The notes beneath the pieces were generated by a model, which ran no database searches, was not told where the DNA came from, and was given only the letters and a program-made list of their open reading frames with translations. A stretch of DNA of 50,032 nucleotides from Aromatoleum tolulyticum (GTDB lineage Bacteria; Pseudomonadota; Gammaproteobacteria; Burkholderiales; Rhodocyclaceae): the NCBI RefSeq assembly GCF_900156155.1, contig NZ_FTMD01000025.1, positions 1 through 50,032 of the forward strand, given 5' to 3'. The position numbers and the translations under genes are program-made. Positions 34,322-44,184 of the stretch are shown in pieces; the stretch's first letter is position 1, and each line of letters begins with the position of its first letter.

Positions 34322-35740
34322 TTACTTCGGGATCTTTACGACGTGCAGCAGGTTGGTGCTGCCGCTGCGCCCGAAGGGCAGCCCGGCGATGATCACGACG
34401 GCGTCGCCAGGCTGTGCGAAGCCGTGCGTGACGACCGCGGCGCTCGCGTGCTCGACCATCTCCGCGACGTCATGCACGTCCTCGAACGGCACCGGATGCA
34501 CGCCCCACACAAGGGCGAGGCGGCGGGCGGTCGCGAGATGCGGCGTGAGGCCGAGGATCGGCGTGCTCGGGCGCTCGCGGCTCGCGCGCAGACAGCTGAA
34601 GCCGCTGCTGGAATACGCGACGGTCGCCGCCGGGTTGAGCAGCGCGGTGACGTCGCGCAGCGCGCAGCAGATCGCGTCGGGCGTGTTTGCCTGTGCGGGC
34701 ATGTGGCTCGCATCCAGCCCCACGCGCCATTCGGGGTCCTGCTCGACCTCGGTGATGATGCGGTCCATGATCGTCACCGCCTCGATCGGGTACTGGCCCG
34801 AGGCGGATTCCGCCGACAGCATCACGGCGTCGGCGCCGTCGTAGATCGCGGTAGCGACGTCGGAGGCTTCGGCGCGTGTGGGCACCGGGGTGCTGATCAT
34901 CGATTCGAGCATCTGCGTCGCGACGACGACCGGCTTGCCGGCGGCGCGGGCGGCGCGGACGATGCGCTTCTGCAGGATGGGCACCTGCTGCGGCGGCAGT
35001 TCCACGCCGAGGTCGCCGCGCGCCACCATGATGCCGTCGGCGAGCGCGACGATCTCGTCCAGCCGTTCGATCGCGGCCGGTTTTTCCAGCTTGGCCATGA
35101 TCCATGCGCGCTCGCCGATGATCTCGCGCGCCTCGCGGACGTCCTCGGGGCGCTGCACGAAGGACAGCGCGACCCAGTCCACACCCAGCGACAGACCGTA
35201 GTCGAGGTCGGCGAGATCCTTGGGCGTGAGCGGCGAGATCGGCAGCACGACTCCGGGCACGTTGACGCCCTTGCGGTCGGACAGCGGGCCGCCGACGAGC
35301 ACCGTGGTGTCCGCGAAGTCGGGGCCGAAGGTATCCACGCGCAGGCGCAGTTTGCCGTCGTCGAGCAGCAGCTCGGTACCGGTTTCGAGCGCGGCGAAGA
35401 TTTCGGGGTGGGGCAGGTTGGCGCGCGTGGCGTCGCCCTCGGTCGCGTCGAGGTCGAGACGGAAGCGGCTGCCGGCCGCGAGCATGACCTTGCCTGAGGC
35501 GAGCTTGCCGATGCGCAGCTTCGGTCCCTGCAGGTCCATCAGGATGCCGATCGGGCGGCCGACCTCGCGCTCGATGTCGCGGATCTGGCGCAGCCGCTCG
35601 GCATGGTCGGCGTGGGCGCCGTGGCTGAAGTTCAGGCGGAACACGTCGGCACCGGCGTCGACCAGCGCGCGGATGCGCTCGGGGGTGGAACTCGACGGGC
35701 CGAGCGTCGCGAGGATGCGCGACTGGCGATGGCGTCTCAT
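34322..35740 (-). CDS. pyk: Pyruvate kinase
   Basis: Glycolytic enzyme of 472 residues converting phosphoenolpyruvate and ADP to pyruvate and ATP. RRHRQSRILATLGPSS is the N-terminal signature, FRLNFSHG the substrate loop near residue 33, IMAKLEKPAAIERLDEI the pyruvate kinase signature near 215, ARGDLGVELPPQQVP follows, and TQMLESMISTPVPTRAEASD lies near 275. ATG 35740 has GAGGAGA upstream. As last gene of the glyoxylate cluster it would carry the 2-phosphoglycerate made by the kinase onward to pyruvate. Confidence 0.95.
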   Translation of the reverse strand: MRRHRQSRILATLGPSSSTPERIRALVDAGADVFRLNFSHGAHADHAERLRQIRDIEREVGRPIGILMDLQGPKLRIGKLASGKVMLAAGSRFRLDLDATEGDATRANLPHPEIFAALETGTELLLDDGKLRLRVDTFGPDFADTTVLVGGPLSDRKGVNVPGVVLPISPLTPKDLADLDYGLSLGVDWVALSFVQRPEDVREAREIIGERAWIMAKLEKPAAIERLDEIVALADGIMVARGDLGVELPPQQVPILQKRIVRAARAAGKPVVVATQMLESMISTPVPTRAEASDVATAIYDGADAVMLSAESASGQYPIEAVTIMDRIITEVEQDPEWRVGLDASHMPAQANTPDAICCALRDVTALLNPAATVAYSSSGFSCLRASRERPSTPILGLTPHLATARRLALVWGVHPVPFEDVHDVAEMVEHASAAVVTHGFAQPGDAVVIIAGLPFGRSGSTNLLHVVKIPK

Positions 35741-35824
35741 GGGTGTCTCCTCATTGTTTCTCCGGGCCCGGCATTCATTGACGTGAAGTCAGGCTGAGTG
35801 TGGTGCGGCCGCTCCCGGGAGTCT

Positions 35825-35925
35825 CCGCTTCGCTCCGCCGTTCCGCAGGCGCGTAGCGGTGCTCCGCGAAACCCCTGTTCCTCCCCGTTCAAGGGGGAGG
35901 AACAAGGAGCCCGTCAGCGATCCCT
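35825..35925. repeat. Dispersed repeat family A, copy 2
   Basis: CTCCGCGAAACCCCTGTTCC, a TCCCC/GGGGGA palindrome and AAGGGGGAGGAACAAGGAGC correspond block by block to the copy at 370-461. The 5' half (TCCGCTTCGCTCCGCCGTTC) is more divergent. It fills most of the gap between pyk and the GlcG/HbpS-like gene. Confidence 0.65.
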
Positions 35926-35937
35926 AATTCAATTGTG

Positions 35938-36339
35938 TTACTGGCCCAGCGCGGCGATGCCCGCGCGCGCGATCTGCGCGTCGTCCGAGGCCTTGACGCC
36001 CGACACGCCGACCGCGCCGATCACCGCGCCATCGACGACGATGGGCTCGCCGCCTTCCAACGGCACGACCGGCATCGCCAGCGCCGCGAAGCGGCCACCG
36101 TTGATCATATCCTCCAGCGCCTTGCTCGGCTTGCCCGCCATCACGCTGGTGCGCGCTTTTTCCGGGGCGATCAGCGCGCTCGACAGCGGCGCGCCGTCCA
36201 GGCGCTGCAGCCACAGCGCATGACCGCCGGCGTCGCACACGGCGATCGTCACGGCCCAGCCGTTCCTGAGCGCCTCGGCTTCGGCCGCGGCGGCGATGCG
36301 CTTGACGTCGTCGAGGGTGAGGGCCTTGATGGTCTTCAT
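35938..36339 (-). CDS. GlcG/HbpS-family protein
   Basis: Protein of 133 residues of the haem-degrading/GlcG family (PF03928). LTLDDVKRIAAAAEAEALRNGW leads in, VTIAVCDAGGHALWLQRLDGAP follows near residue 30, APEKARTSV marks the middle, and GAVIGAVGVSGVKASDDAQIA is the conserved end. GlcG-like genes frequently accompany glycolate and glyoxylate genes, but the biochemical role is not established. It lies 39 bases after ttuD on the same strand. ATG 36339 has CAGGAGAAAA upstream. Confidence 0.85.
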   Translation of the reverse strand: MKTIKALTLDDVKRIAAAAEAEALRNGWAVTIAVCDAGGHALWLQRLDGAPLSSALIAPEKARTSVMAGKPSKALEDMINGGRFAALAMPVVPLEGGEPIVVDGAVIGAVGVSGVKASDDAQIARAGIAALGQ

Positions 36340-36378
36340 TGCAGTTTTCTCCTGATGAGTAATGGTGCGGCGTCGGCG

Positions 36379-37647
36379 TTACAGCACGACGATCGCGCGG
36401 AAATCATTGACGTTGGTGAGCGTCGGGCCGGTCACGAGCGAGTCGCCCAACGCTTCGAAAAAGCCGTGGCCGTCGTTGTTCGCGAGGCTGTCGCGCGGGC
36501 GGATGCCCTGCGCCCAGGCGCGCGAGAGGGTGTCGGGGGTGACGAAGGCACCGGCGATCTCTTCGAGGCCGTCCACGCCGTCGGTGTCACCCGCGACTGC
36601 ATATACGCCCGGTTCGCCGTCGAGGGCGACCGCGAGTGCGAGCAGGAATTCGACGTTGCGTCCGCCGCGGCCCTCGCCACGCACCGTGACGGTCGTCTCG
36701 CCGCCGGACAGCAGCACGCAGGGAGCTGCGACCGGCTGGCGGTGGCGGCGCGCCTGCAGTGCGATGGCGGCCATGACCTTGCCGACGTCGCGCGCTTCGC
36801 CCTCGATGCTGTCGCCGAGCAGCAGCGGCGTGTAACCGGCGCAGGCAGCGACCTTCGCGGCGGCTTCGAGCGCCATCTGCGGCGTGGCGATGAGGGTGGT
36901 CGTCACGCGCGCGAGGCGCGGGTCACCCGGCTTGATCGATTCGCCGGCGCCGCTTTCGAGCTGCGTGCGCGCGGCCGCAGGCAGATCGATGCCGTAGCGC
37001 GCGACGATCTCCAGCGCGTCGGCACAGCTCGTCGGGTCGCCGACCGTGGGGCCGGAGGCGATGTCGATCGGGTTGTCGCCGGGCACGTCGGAGATCAGCA
37101 GGTTCACGACGCGCGCCGGATGGCAGGCTGCGGCCAGCCGCCCGCCCTTGATCGCGGAGAGGTGGCGGCGCACGCAGTTCATCTCGGAGATCGTCGCGCC
37201 GGATTTCAGCAGCGCGCGGTTGATCGCCTGCTTGTCCTCCAGCGTGATGCCTTCGGCCGGCAGCGGCATCAGCGCCGAGCCGCCGCCCGAGATCAGGCAG
37301 ATCACGAGGTCGTCCTCGGTGAGGCCCTTCACGGTTTCCAGCATGCCGCGCGCGGCGGCGAGCCCCGCGGCGTCGGGCACGGGGTGGGCGGCCTCGACGA
37401 TGGTGATGCGCTCGCACGGCACGGCGTAGCCGTAGCGGGTGACGACGAGGCCGGAGAGTGGCCCCGGCCAGCTGCGTTCCAGCGCCTGCGCCATCGCGGC
37501 CGAGGCTTTGCCGGCGCCGATGACGACGGTGCGGCCCTTCGGCGGCGCAGGGAGGTGGCGGGGGATGCAGCGCTCGGGCTGGGCGGCCTGCACGGCCGCG
37601 GTGAACATCTCTCGCAGCAGGGCGCGGATGTCGGGTTCAGTGCTCAT
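36379..37647 (-). CDS. ttuD: Glycerate 2-kinase (TtuD/GckA, MOFRL family)
   Basis: Cytosolic kinase of 422 residues phosphorylating D-glycerate to 2-phosphoglycerate; homologues were once called hydroxypyruvate reductase. The N-terminal domain has VVIGAGKASAAMAQALE near residue 44, CLISGGGSALMPLPAEG near 115 and KGGRLAAACHPA near 165. The C-terminal MOFRL domain has LLSGGETTVTVRGEGRGGRN near 310 and DTDGVDG with NNDGHGFFEALGDSLVTGPT at the end. ATG 37647 begins the family-typical N-terminus; an upstream in-frame start is unsupported and no strong ribosome site is visible for either. Confidence 0.92.
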   Translation of the reverse strand: MSTEPDIRALLREMFTAAVQAAQPERCIPRHLPAPPKGRTVVIGAGKASAAMAQALERSWPGPLSGLVVTRYGYAVPCERITIVEAAHPVPDAAGLAAARGMLETVKGLTEDDLVICLISGGGSALMPLPAEGITLEDKQAINRALLKSGATISEMNCVRRHLSAIKGGRLAAACHPARVVNLLISDVPGDNPIDIASGPTVGDPTSCADALEIVARYGIDLPAAARTQLESGAGESIKPGDPRLARVTTTLIATPQMALEAAAKVAACAGYTPLLLGDSIEGEARDVGKVMAAIALQARRHRQPVAAPCVLLSGGETTVTVRGEGRGGRNVEFLLALAVALDGEPGVYAVAGDTDGVDGLEEIAGAFVTPDTLSRAWAQGIRPRDSLANNDGHGFFEALGDSLVTGPTLTNVNDFRAIVVL

Positions 37648-37826
37648 GGCGGGATCCGTATCTGGTAAGGAGGGCTGGGGAGGGTGGCAGCGCGCCCGCT
37701 GCTTGACAGTGCGTTTGGGCGTTTGTCGGCAAGCCGCGACCGGATGTTCCCTCGCGTTGAGTGCGGGGAACATCCGGAATTACGCGTATGCGCCGCCGAT
37801 GCCCGTCAGCGCTCGGCAACCGGGTA

Positions 37827-37887
37827 CCGTTCGGGCTGAGCCTGTCGAAGCCCTGCCAGTGCCCTTCGACAAGCTCAGGGCGAACGG
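37827..37887. repeat. Dispersed repeat family C (TTCGGGCTGAGC ... CTCAGGGCGAACGG)
   Basis: A 60-base palindrome with GTTCGGGCTGAGCCTGTCGA facing CTTCGACAAGCTCAGGGCGA. This element is widespread between genes in proteobacteria and some other phyla. Only one copy is in the window. It lies between ttuD and glxR, and could form a strong hairpin in the operon mRNA. Confidence 0.8.
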
Positions 37888-37930
37888 CGGCATTCGATTA
37901 CCGCCTCAATAACGTCCGCTCATTGATTGC

Positions 37931-38815
37931 TCACTGACCAATCTCGAAGTTCGCCATCTTCTCCAGCGCCTGCACCATCGCGGAATGATCGCGGCCGGCG
38001 CCGCCGTGCGCGGCGCAGGCGTTGAACAGCTCCTGCGCGGTCGCCGTGTTCGGCAGCGACATGCCGATCTGGCGCGCCACGGTCAGCGCGAGGTTCAAGT
38101 CCTTCTGGTGCAGCTCGATGCGGAAGCCCGGGTCGAAGGTGCGCTTGATCATGCGTTCGCCGTGCACCTCGAGAATGCGCGACGAAGCGAAGCCGCCCAT
38201 CAGCGCCTCGCGCACGCGGGCCGGATCGGCGCCGTTCTTCGCCGCGAACAGCAGCGCCTCGGCGACCGCCTCGATGTTCAGTGCGACGATGATCTGGTTC
38301 GCGACCTTGCAGGTCTGGCCGTCGCCGTTCTTGCCGACCAGCGTGATGTTCTTGCCCATCAGCTGGAACAGCGGCAGCGCCTTCTCGAAGGTCGAGTGCT
38401 TGCCGCCGACCATGATCGACAGCGTGCCGGCCTTCGCGCCGACCTGTCCGCCGGAAACGGGGGCGTCGAGGTATTCGCAGCCGAGGTCGTTGATCTTCTG
38501 CGCGAACTGTTTGGTCGCGACCGGGCTGATCGAGCTCATGTCGATGACGATCTTGCCCGCCGTCAGGCCCTCGGCGACGCCGTTGGCGGCGAACAGCGCC
38601 TCTTCGACGTTGGGGGTGTCGGGCACCATCAGGATGATGAAATCCGACTTCTGCGCCACTTCGCGTGCGGTCTCGCAGGCGGTCGCGCCGGCGTCGATGA
38701 TCGTGCGCGGCATCTTGCCGTGGGTATTGACGAACAGCGTGTGGCCGCCGTCGATGAGGTGCTGGGCCATCGGGGTGCCCATGATGCCGAGTCCGATGAA
38801 TCCGATGTTTGCCAT
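37931..38815 (-). CDS. glxR: 2-hydroxy-3-oxopropionate (tartronate semialdehyde) reductase
   Basis: NAD(P)H-dependent reductase of 294 residues turning tartronate semialdehyde into D-glycerate. ANIGFIGLGIMGTPMAQHLI (residues 2-21) is the 3-hydroxyisobutyrate-dehydrogenase-type cofactor motif. DAPVSGGQVGAKAGTLSIMV near 118 is the substrate loop, and the catalytic lysine is expected in CKVANQIIVALN near 170. FRIELHQKDLNLAL near 235 is a GlxR-type feature. ATG 38815 begins the Rossmann motif, so the longer proline-rich N-terminus is rejected. Confidence 0.93.
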   Translation of the reverse strand: MANIGFIGLGIMGTPMAQHLIDGGHTLFVNTHGKMPRTIIDAGATACETAREVAQKSDFIILMVPDTPNVEEALFAANGVAEGLTAGKIVIDMSSISPVATKQFAQKINDLGCEYLDAPVSGGQVGAKAGTLSIMVGGKHSTFEKALPLFQLMGKNITLVGKNGDGQTCKVANQIIVALNIEAVAEALLFAAKNGADPARVREALMGGFASSRILEVHGERMIKRTFDPGFRIELHQKDLNLALTVARQIGMSLPNTATAQELFNACAAHGGAGRDHSAMVQALEKMANFEIGQ

Positions 38816-38867
38816 GATCTTTCTCCTTGGCTTGTTTATAGGGTCGCTGTGGGGTGGGGGTGGTTTC

Positions 38868-38977
38868 GTAGGGCGGGAGGAGCCGCGGGCCGAATGTGTC
38901 AACTACGCCGCCACGCGGCGTTCGGATTGCCTTCGGCGGCTGGATTGGCGGGATGCGCTGCGCTTCTCCCGCCCTAC
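38868..38977. repeat. Dispersed repeat family B, copy 2
   Basis: GTAGGGCGGGAGGAGCCGCG on the left and GCGCTTCTCCCGCCCTAC on the right bound a 110-base element with an internal ACGCCGCCACGCGGCGT palindrome. It lies between hyi and glxR. Confidence 0.8.
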
Positions 38978-38984
38978 GAGAGCC

Positions 38985-39764
38985 TCAATGCGTCAGCGCT
39001 TCGATCCAGCCCAATCCTTCGCGCGTCGTCGCGGCCGGCTTGTATTCGCAGCCGATCCAGCCGTCGTAGCCGCTGCGGTCGATGAAGTCGAACAGGTAGC
39101 GGTAGTTGATCTCGCCGGTGCCGGGCTCGTTGCGGCCCGGGTTGTCGGCGAGCTGGATGTGGGCGATCTGCGGCAGGTGGCGCTTGATCGTGTTCGCCAG
39201 TTCGCCTTCCATGCGCTGCGCGTGGTAGATGTCGTACTGGATGAAGAGGTTGTCCGAGCCGACCGCTTCGAGGATCTCCGCCGCCTGCGCCGTGCGATTC
39301 AGATAGAAGCCGGGGATGTCGTAGGTGTTGATCGGCTCGACGAGCAGGCGGATGCCCGCCGCCTTCAATTCGCCCGCGGCGAAACGCAGGTTCTCGATGA
39401 AGGTCTCGCGCACGCGTCCCGCGTCGACACCGGGGGGCGTCTTGCCGGCGAGACAGTTCACCTGCTTGCAGCCGAGCGCCTGGGCGTACTCGATCGCACG
39501 GCCGACGCCGTCCTGGAATTCGCCGACGCGCGCCGGGTCGCAGGCGATGCCGCGCTCGCCGGCGTCCCAGTTGCCGGCCGGCAGGTTGTGCAGCACCTGG
39601 GTGAGGCCGAAGCGCTCGAGCTTCCCGGCGAGTTCATCCTTGCTGAAGGCGTAGGGGAAAAGGTACTCGACGCCCTTGAAGCCGGCATCGGCGGCCGCCT
39701 CGAAGCGGTCGAGAAAGCCGACCTCGTTGAAGAGCATCGTCAGGTTGGCAGCGAATTTGGGCAT
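38985..39764 (-). CDS. hyi: Hydroxypyruvate isomerase
   Basis: TIM-barrel isomerase of 259 residues interconverting hydroxypyruvate and tartronate semialdehyde. MPKFAANLTMLFNEVGFLDR is the typical start, VEYLFPYAF follows near residue 35, LVEPINTYDIPGFYLNRT near 145 contains a metal-binding glutamate, QYDIYHAQRMEG lies near 180, and IGCEYKPA near the end supplies the second glutamate. ATG 39764 has GAGGAATC upstream. The gene is part of the gcl-hyi-glxR-ttuD series. Confidence 0.93.
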   Translation of the reverse strand: MPKFAANLTMLFNEVGFLDRFEAAADAGFKGVEYLFPYAFSKDELAGKLERFGLTQVLHNLPAGNWDAGERGIACDPARVGEFQDGVGRAIEYAQALGCKQVNCLAGKTPPGVDAGRVRETFIENLRFAAGELKAAGIRLLVEPINTYDIPGFYLNRTAQAAEILEAVGSDNLFIQYDIYHAQRMEGELANTIKRHLPQIAHIQLADNPGRNEPGTGEINYRYLFDFIDRSGYDGWIGCEYKPAATTREGLGWIEALTH

Positions 39765-39786
39765 GGTTGATTCCTCGCGGTGTTTC

Positions 39787-39873
39787 GTAGGGCGGAAAAG
39801 CGAAGCGCCTTCCGCCATGCAGCGGTTGATTCGGCACATACGGCGGAAGGTGCCTTCGGCTTTTCCGCCCTAC
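39787..39873. repeat. Dispersed repeat family B, copy 3
   Basis: GTAGGGCGGAAAAGCGAAGC and GGCTTTTCCGCCCTAC bound an 87-base element. CCTTCCGCCATGCAGCGGT inside it is identical to the same block of copy 1 at 25387-25494. It lies between gcl and hyi, ending just before the gcl stop codon. Confidence 0.85.
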
Positions 39874-39876
39874 GTC

Positions 39877-41652
<1,776 letters not shown>

Positions 41653-41756
41653 GGTCTCCTCCTGTTTCCTGTTCCGGCGCGAGGCCGTTGATTGGTGTTG
41701 GATGCAGGATAGGGAGGAACGCAGTCGGAATGAATTGGAGCGCAGGTCCTTTCTGT

Positions 41757-41788
41757 CGATACTTAAAGTATCGGATTGTTGTCGGCAA
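41757..41788 (-). promoter_or_regulatory. Candidate gcl promoter with 17-base palindromic operator
   Basis: CGATACTTAAAGTATCG at 41757-41773 is a perfect palindrome (8+1+8). On the minus strand TTGCCG (41783-41788) lies 17 bases upstream of TAAGTA (41760-41765), so the palindrome covers the presumptive -10 region, where a repressor could act. The leader to gcl would be about 100 bases. The promoter elements are weak matches; the palindrome is certain. Confidence 0.5.
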
Positions 41789-41804
41789 AGGCTCGCCGGA
41801 AATG

Positions 41805-41831
41805 AAAAGCCCCCGGCGGAGTACCGGGGGC
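41805..41831 (-). terminator. Rho-independent terminator of the lipoprotein gene at 41903-42100
   Basis: GCCCCCGG (41809-41816) and CCGGGGGC (41824-41831) pair over eight bases, and on the minus strand TTTTCATTT follows. It separates the envelope-protein cluster from the gcl promoter. Confidence 0.8.
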
Positions 41832-41902
41832 GGGGATCGGGGCTGCCGCTTGCCGTGGTCGCCTGTCAGGCGGCGTGCGGCGGCGCGTCGTGGTCGTCGG
41901 GA

Positions 41903-42100
41903 TCAGTGGGTGACCTCGTGGCCGATGATGCCGCCGACGGCCGCACCGCCGACGGCGCCGGCAGTCGAACCAGTCACTGCATGGCCGACGCCTGCGCCGA
42001 CCGCGGCGCCAAGGATGGTGCCGCCGGTCGTCGAGCAGGCCGACAGGCTGAGGGCGGTGGCCAAGACGACGAGAATCGATTTCAGGCTTTGGCTTTTCAT
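41903..42100 (-). CDS. Glycine-zipper lipoprotein (OsmB-like)
   Basis: Lipoprotein of 65 residues. The signal peptide ends in LSAC (Cys about residue 22). The remainder is a run of GxxxG-type repeats, TILGAAVGAGVGHAVTG and AGAVGGAAVGGIIGHEV, able to pack as paired transmembrane helices. Such small proteins are often induced by osmotic or envelope stress. ATG 42100 has AAGGAGC upstream and a good terminator follows. Confidence 0.8.
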   Translation of the reverse strand: MKSQSLKSILVVLATALSLSACSTTGGTILGAAVGAGVGHAVTGSTAGAVGGAAVGGIIGHEVTH

Positions 42101-42161
42101 GATCTGCTCCTTGCGGAAGGCCGGCCCGCCGGATCCACCGGCGGGGCCGGAGTTGCCGCGC

Positions 42162-42434
42162 TTACTTCGCCGGTTCGCTGCCGGTTGCGGGGGCGGCCGG
42201 TGGCGTCGACGTCGAATCGCCTGCCGGCGGAGTTGACGTGGCCGGTGGCGTCGGCGCGCTCGGCGCCGCGGGCGCCGGCGAGCTCATCGGCGGCGAAGTC
42301 GGCTGCGCTGCCGAACCGGACGGCATCGACGATTCCGATTCCTTCTTGCCGCAGGCCGTGAGCAGCAGCGGCGCCATCAGGGCCGCGATCAGCAGTGGCC
42401 GGGCAAGGGGCCGGGAGGTTTTCGTGGCGCTCAT
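42162..42434 (-). CDS. Proline/serine/threonine-rich lipoprotein
   Basis: Lipoprotein of 90 residues. The lipobox LLTAC is near residue 28, then GKKESESS and a low-complexity tail of Pro, Ser, Thr and Ala to the end. It may act as a flexible tether in the periplasm; no functional domain is visible. ATG 42434 is taken because it starts the signal peptide and has GGAGAAC upstream. The gene lies 23 bases after the BON-domain gene, probably in one operon. Confidence 0.65.
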   Translation of the reverse strand: MSATKTSRPLARPLLIAALMAPLLLTACGKKESESSMPSGSAAQPTSPPMSSPAPAAPSAPTPPATSTPPAGDSTSTPPAAPATGSEPAK

Positions 42435-42457
42435 GATGTTCTCCTGTGTGGCGGGTT

Positions 42458-42766
42458 TCACTTCAGGCGGATGTCGTTCTTCACCGACGTCACGCCCTTC
42501 ACGTTGCGGGCGAGCTGCACGGCCCGGTCCGCTTCCTGCGGGTTGTTCGCGAAGCCGGAGAGCTGCACGGCGCCCTTGAAGGTCACGACCTTGATGTCCA
42601 GGGCATTGACCGCCTTGTCTTCGACGAAGGCCGCCTTGACCCGGGTCGTGATCACGCTGTCGTCGATGTATTCGCCGGTGCTCTCGCGCGTCGGCGAGCC
42701 GCCGCAGGCCGTCAGCGCGGTCATCAGTGCTACGAGCAGGGTCGTTCTGGCGATGATGCGTTTCAT
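42458..42766 (-). CDS. BON-domain lipoprotein
   Basis: Lipoprotein of 102 residues with lipobox LTAC at about 18-21 and one BON domain: EYIDDSVITTRVKAAFVED, ALDIKVVTFKGAVQLSGFANN, EADRAVQLARNVKGVTSVKN. BON domains bind phospholipid; relatives such as OsmY and DolP maintain the envelope. ATG 42766 has AAGGAGGA upstream. It sits in the middle of five envelope genes on the minus strand. Confidence 0.88.
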   Translation of the reverse strand: MKRIIARTTLLVALMTALTACGGSPTRESTGEYIDDSVITTRVKAAFVEDKAVNALDIKVVTFKGAVQLSGFANNPQEADRAVQLARNVKGVTSVKNDIRLK

Positions 42767-42791
42767 GATGAGTCCTCCTTGTTATCGGCGA

Positions 42792-43430
42792 TCAGGCACT
42801 TCCGCCCTTGCCGGGCTGCGGCGCCGCGCCGCGGTTCTTCTCCTGCAGCGTGCGGATCAGCGCATCCGGGCCGCCTTTCGACAGCTCGGCCGCGAAGCTT
42901 CCGCGGTAGTTCGTCACCAGGCTCACGTTGTCGATGCTGACGTCGAACACCTTCCACTGGCCGGCGTTCTTCGCGAGCCGATAATCAACGGCGATCGGCT
43001 GGCCGCCCGGCTGGTTGATCTGCGTGCGCACCATCGCCGCGCCATCCTCGCGCGCCGGGGCCGCCGGCTTGTAGCTCACGGTCTGGTTCTTGTATGAAGT
43101 CAGCGCGTTCGCGTAGGTGCGTACCAGCAGCGTGCGGAACTCACGCGTCAGCGCCTCGCGCTGCTGGGGTGCCGCCTGGCGCCACCCCTGGCCGACTGCC
43201 AGACTGGTCATGCGCGGAAAGTCGAAGTGGGGGCCGATCTTCTCCTCGATCAGCGTCATCGCCTTGCGCTGGTCGCCGGCCTGCAGCGCCTTGTCCTCGC
43301 GCAGCACGGTCAGCACGTCCTCGGTCACGCCCTTCACGAGCGCATCGGGGCTGCTTTCCTGCGCGTGGAGCGCCACGGGCGCCAGCATCAGCGGCATGCA
43401 GACGAGACAGGTTCTCAGTTGTCGAAGCAT
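42792..43430 (-). CDS. MlaC-family periplasmic phospholipid-binding protein
   Basis: Periplasmic protein of 212 residues with a signal peptide ending ALHAQ (about residue 24). The MlaC/Ttg2D pattern follows: TEDVLTVLREDKALQ, EEKIGPHFDFPRMTSLAVGQGW near residue 62-83, EFRTLLVRTYANAL near 97, and GQWKVFDVSIDNVSLVTNYRGSF near 158-180. MlaC ferries phospholipids between membranes. The partner genes mlaFEDB are not in the window, so this is an orphan copy. The C-terminus is a short Gly-rich tail. ATG 43430 has AAGGAGA upstream. Confidence 0.87.
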   Translation of the reverse strand: MLRQLRTCLVCMPLMLAPVALHAQESSPDALVKGVTEDVLTVLREDKALQAGDQRKAMTLIEEKIGPHFDFPRMTSLAVGQGWRQAAPQQREALTREFRTLLVRTYANALTSYKNQTVSYKPAAPAREDGAAMVRTQINQPGGQPIAVDYRLAKNAGQWKVFDVSIDNVSLVTNYRGSFAAELSKGGPDALIRTLQEKNRGAAPQPGKGGSA

Positions 43431-43562
43431 GGAGACTCTCCTTGCAGTGGACGGCGGTCGTGCGGCCGATTCGCCCGGCCGGGCGGTTGCGCAGTGCGGG
43501 CTCGTGGGAGCGGTGCGCCCTCCGCGCCGCGCCGGGCGGAATTCAGCCGACGCGGGCCGTAC

Positions 43563-43982
43563 TTACTGTTTCGAGCGCTGTTTCGCCTTGTCGGCCGCGC
43601 TCCACTCGACCAGCGAGATCTTTCCGTTGTGGTCGGTGTCCATTGAATCGAAGCTCGACTGGGTTTCGGCGGAGCGCTTGCTCTCGTCCTTCGAGATCTG
43701 CCCGTCCTTGTCCTGGTCCAGTTCCTTGAACATCGGCGGCAGCTCGGTGCGGCCGGCCTCGGGCGACACGCCCTGCGGCGGGGTCTTCGCGGCGCCTGCC
43801 GGTGTTGCGGGCTGGGCCGGGGTCGCAGGCACAGCCGGCGTGACGGACTGCGTCGGTGTCGCGGGCGTTGCAGGCGTTGCACGCTGGGCCGGTGTCGCGG
43901 GTTGCGCCGGGTCTGCCGCCGTCACCGCGACCGGCAGCGAGCCGGCGACTGCCAGTGCGAGCACGGTAAGAATGTTTTTCAT
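43563..43982 (-). CDS. Secreted EF-hand protein
   Basis: Exported protein of 139 residues. After a signal peptide (ending near TAA, residue 23) comes a Pro/Ala/Thr-rich spacer of about 45 residues, then two calcium-binding EF-hand loops, DQDKDGQISKDE near residue 90 and DTDHNGKISLVE near 115. The loops keep the acidic positions 1, 3 and 12 and the central glycine, so calcium binding is likely. Function unknown. ATG 43982 has AGGAGAAG upstream. Confidence 0.85.
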   Translation of the reverse strand: MKNILTVLALAVAGSLPVAVTAADPAQPATPAQRATPATPATPTQSVTPAVPATPAQPATPAGAAKTPPQGVSPEAGRTELPPMFKELDQDKDGQISKDESKRSAETQSSFDSMDTDHNGKISLVEWSAADKAKQRSKQ

Positions 43983-44184
43983 CGCTCTTCTCCTGCAGTT
44001 GTGGGGCTATCGTTCGTTCGCGGCCTCGCCGGGCGGTGCTGCTTCGCGCCATGTGCGGGGCTCGCTGCGAGCAAGACCCATGTTAGGGATCGCGCAGGAG
44101 AGGGTCTGTCGGACGAGGCGGAATCGCGTGTAGGACGATTCCTGCAAGACACGGGGCGCACGCGGCCCGTCGTGGAGATTCGCT

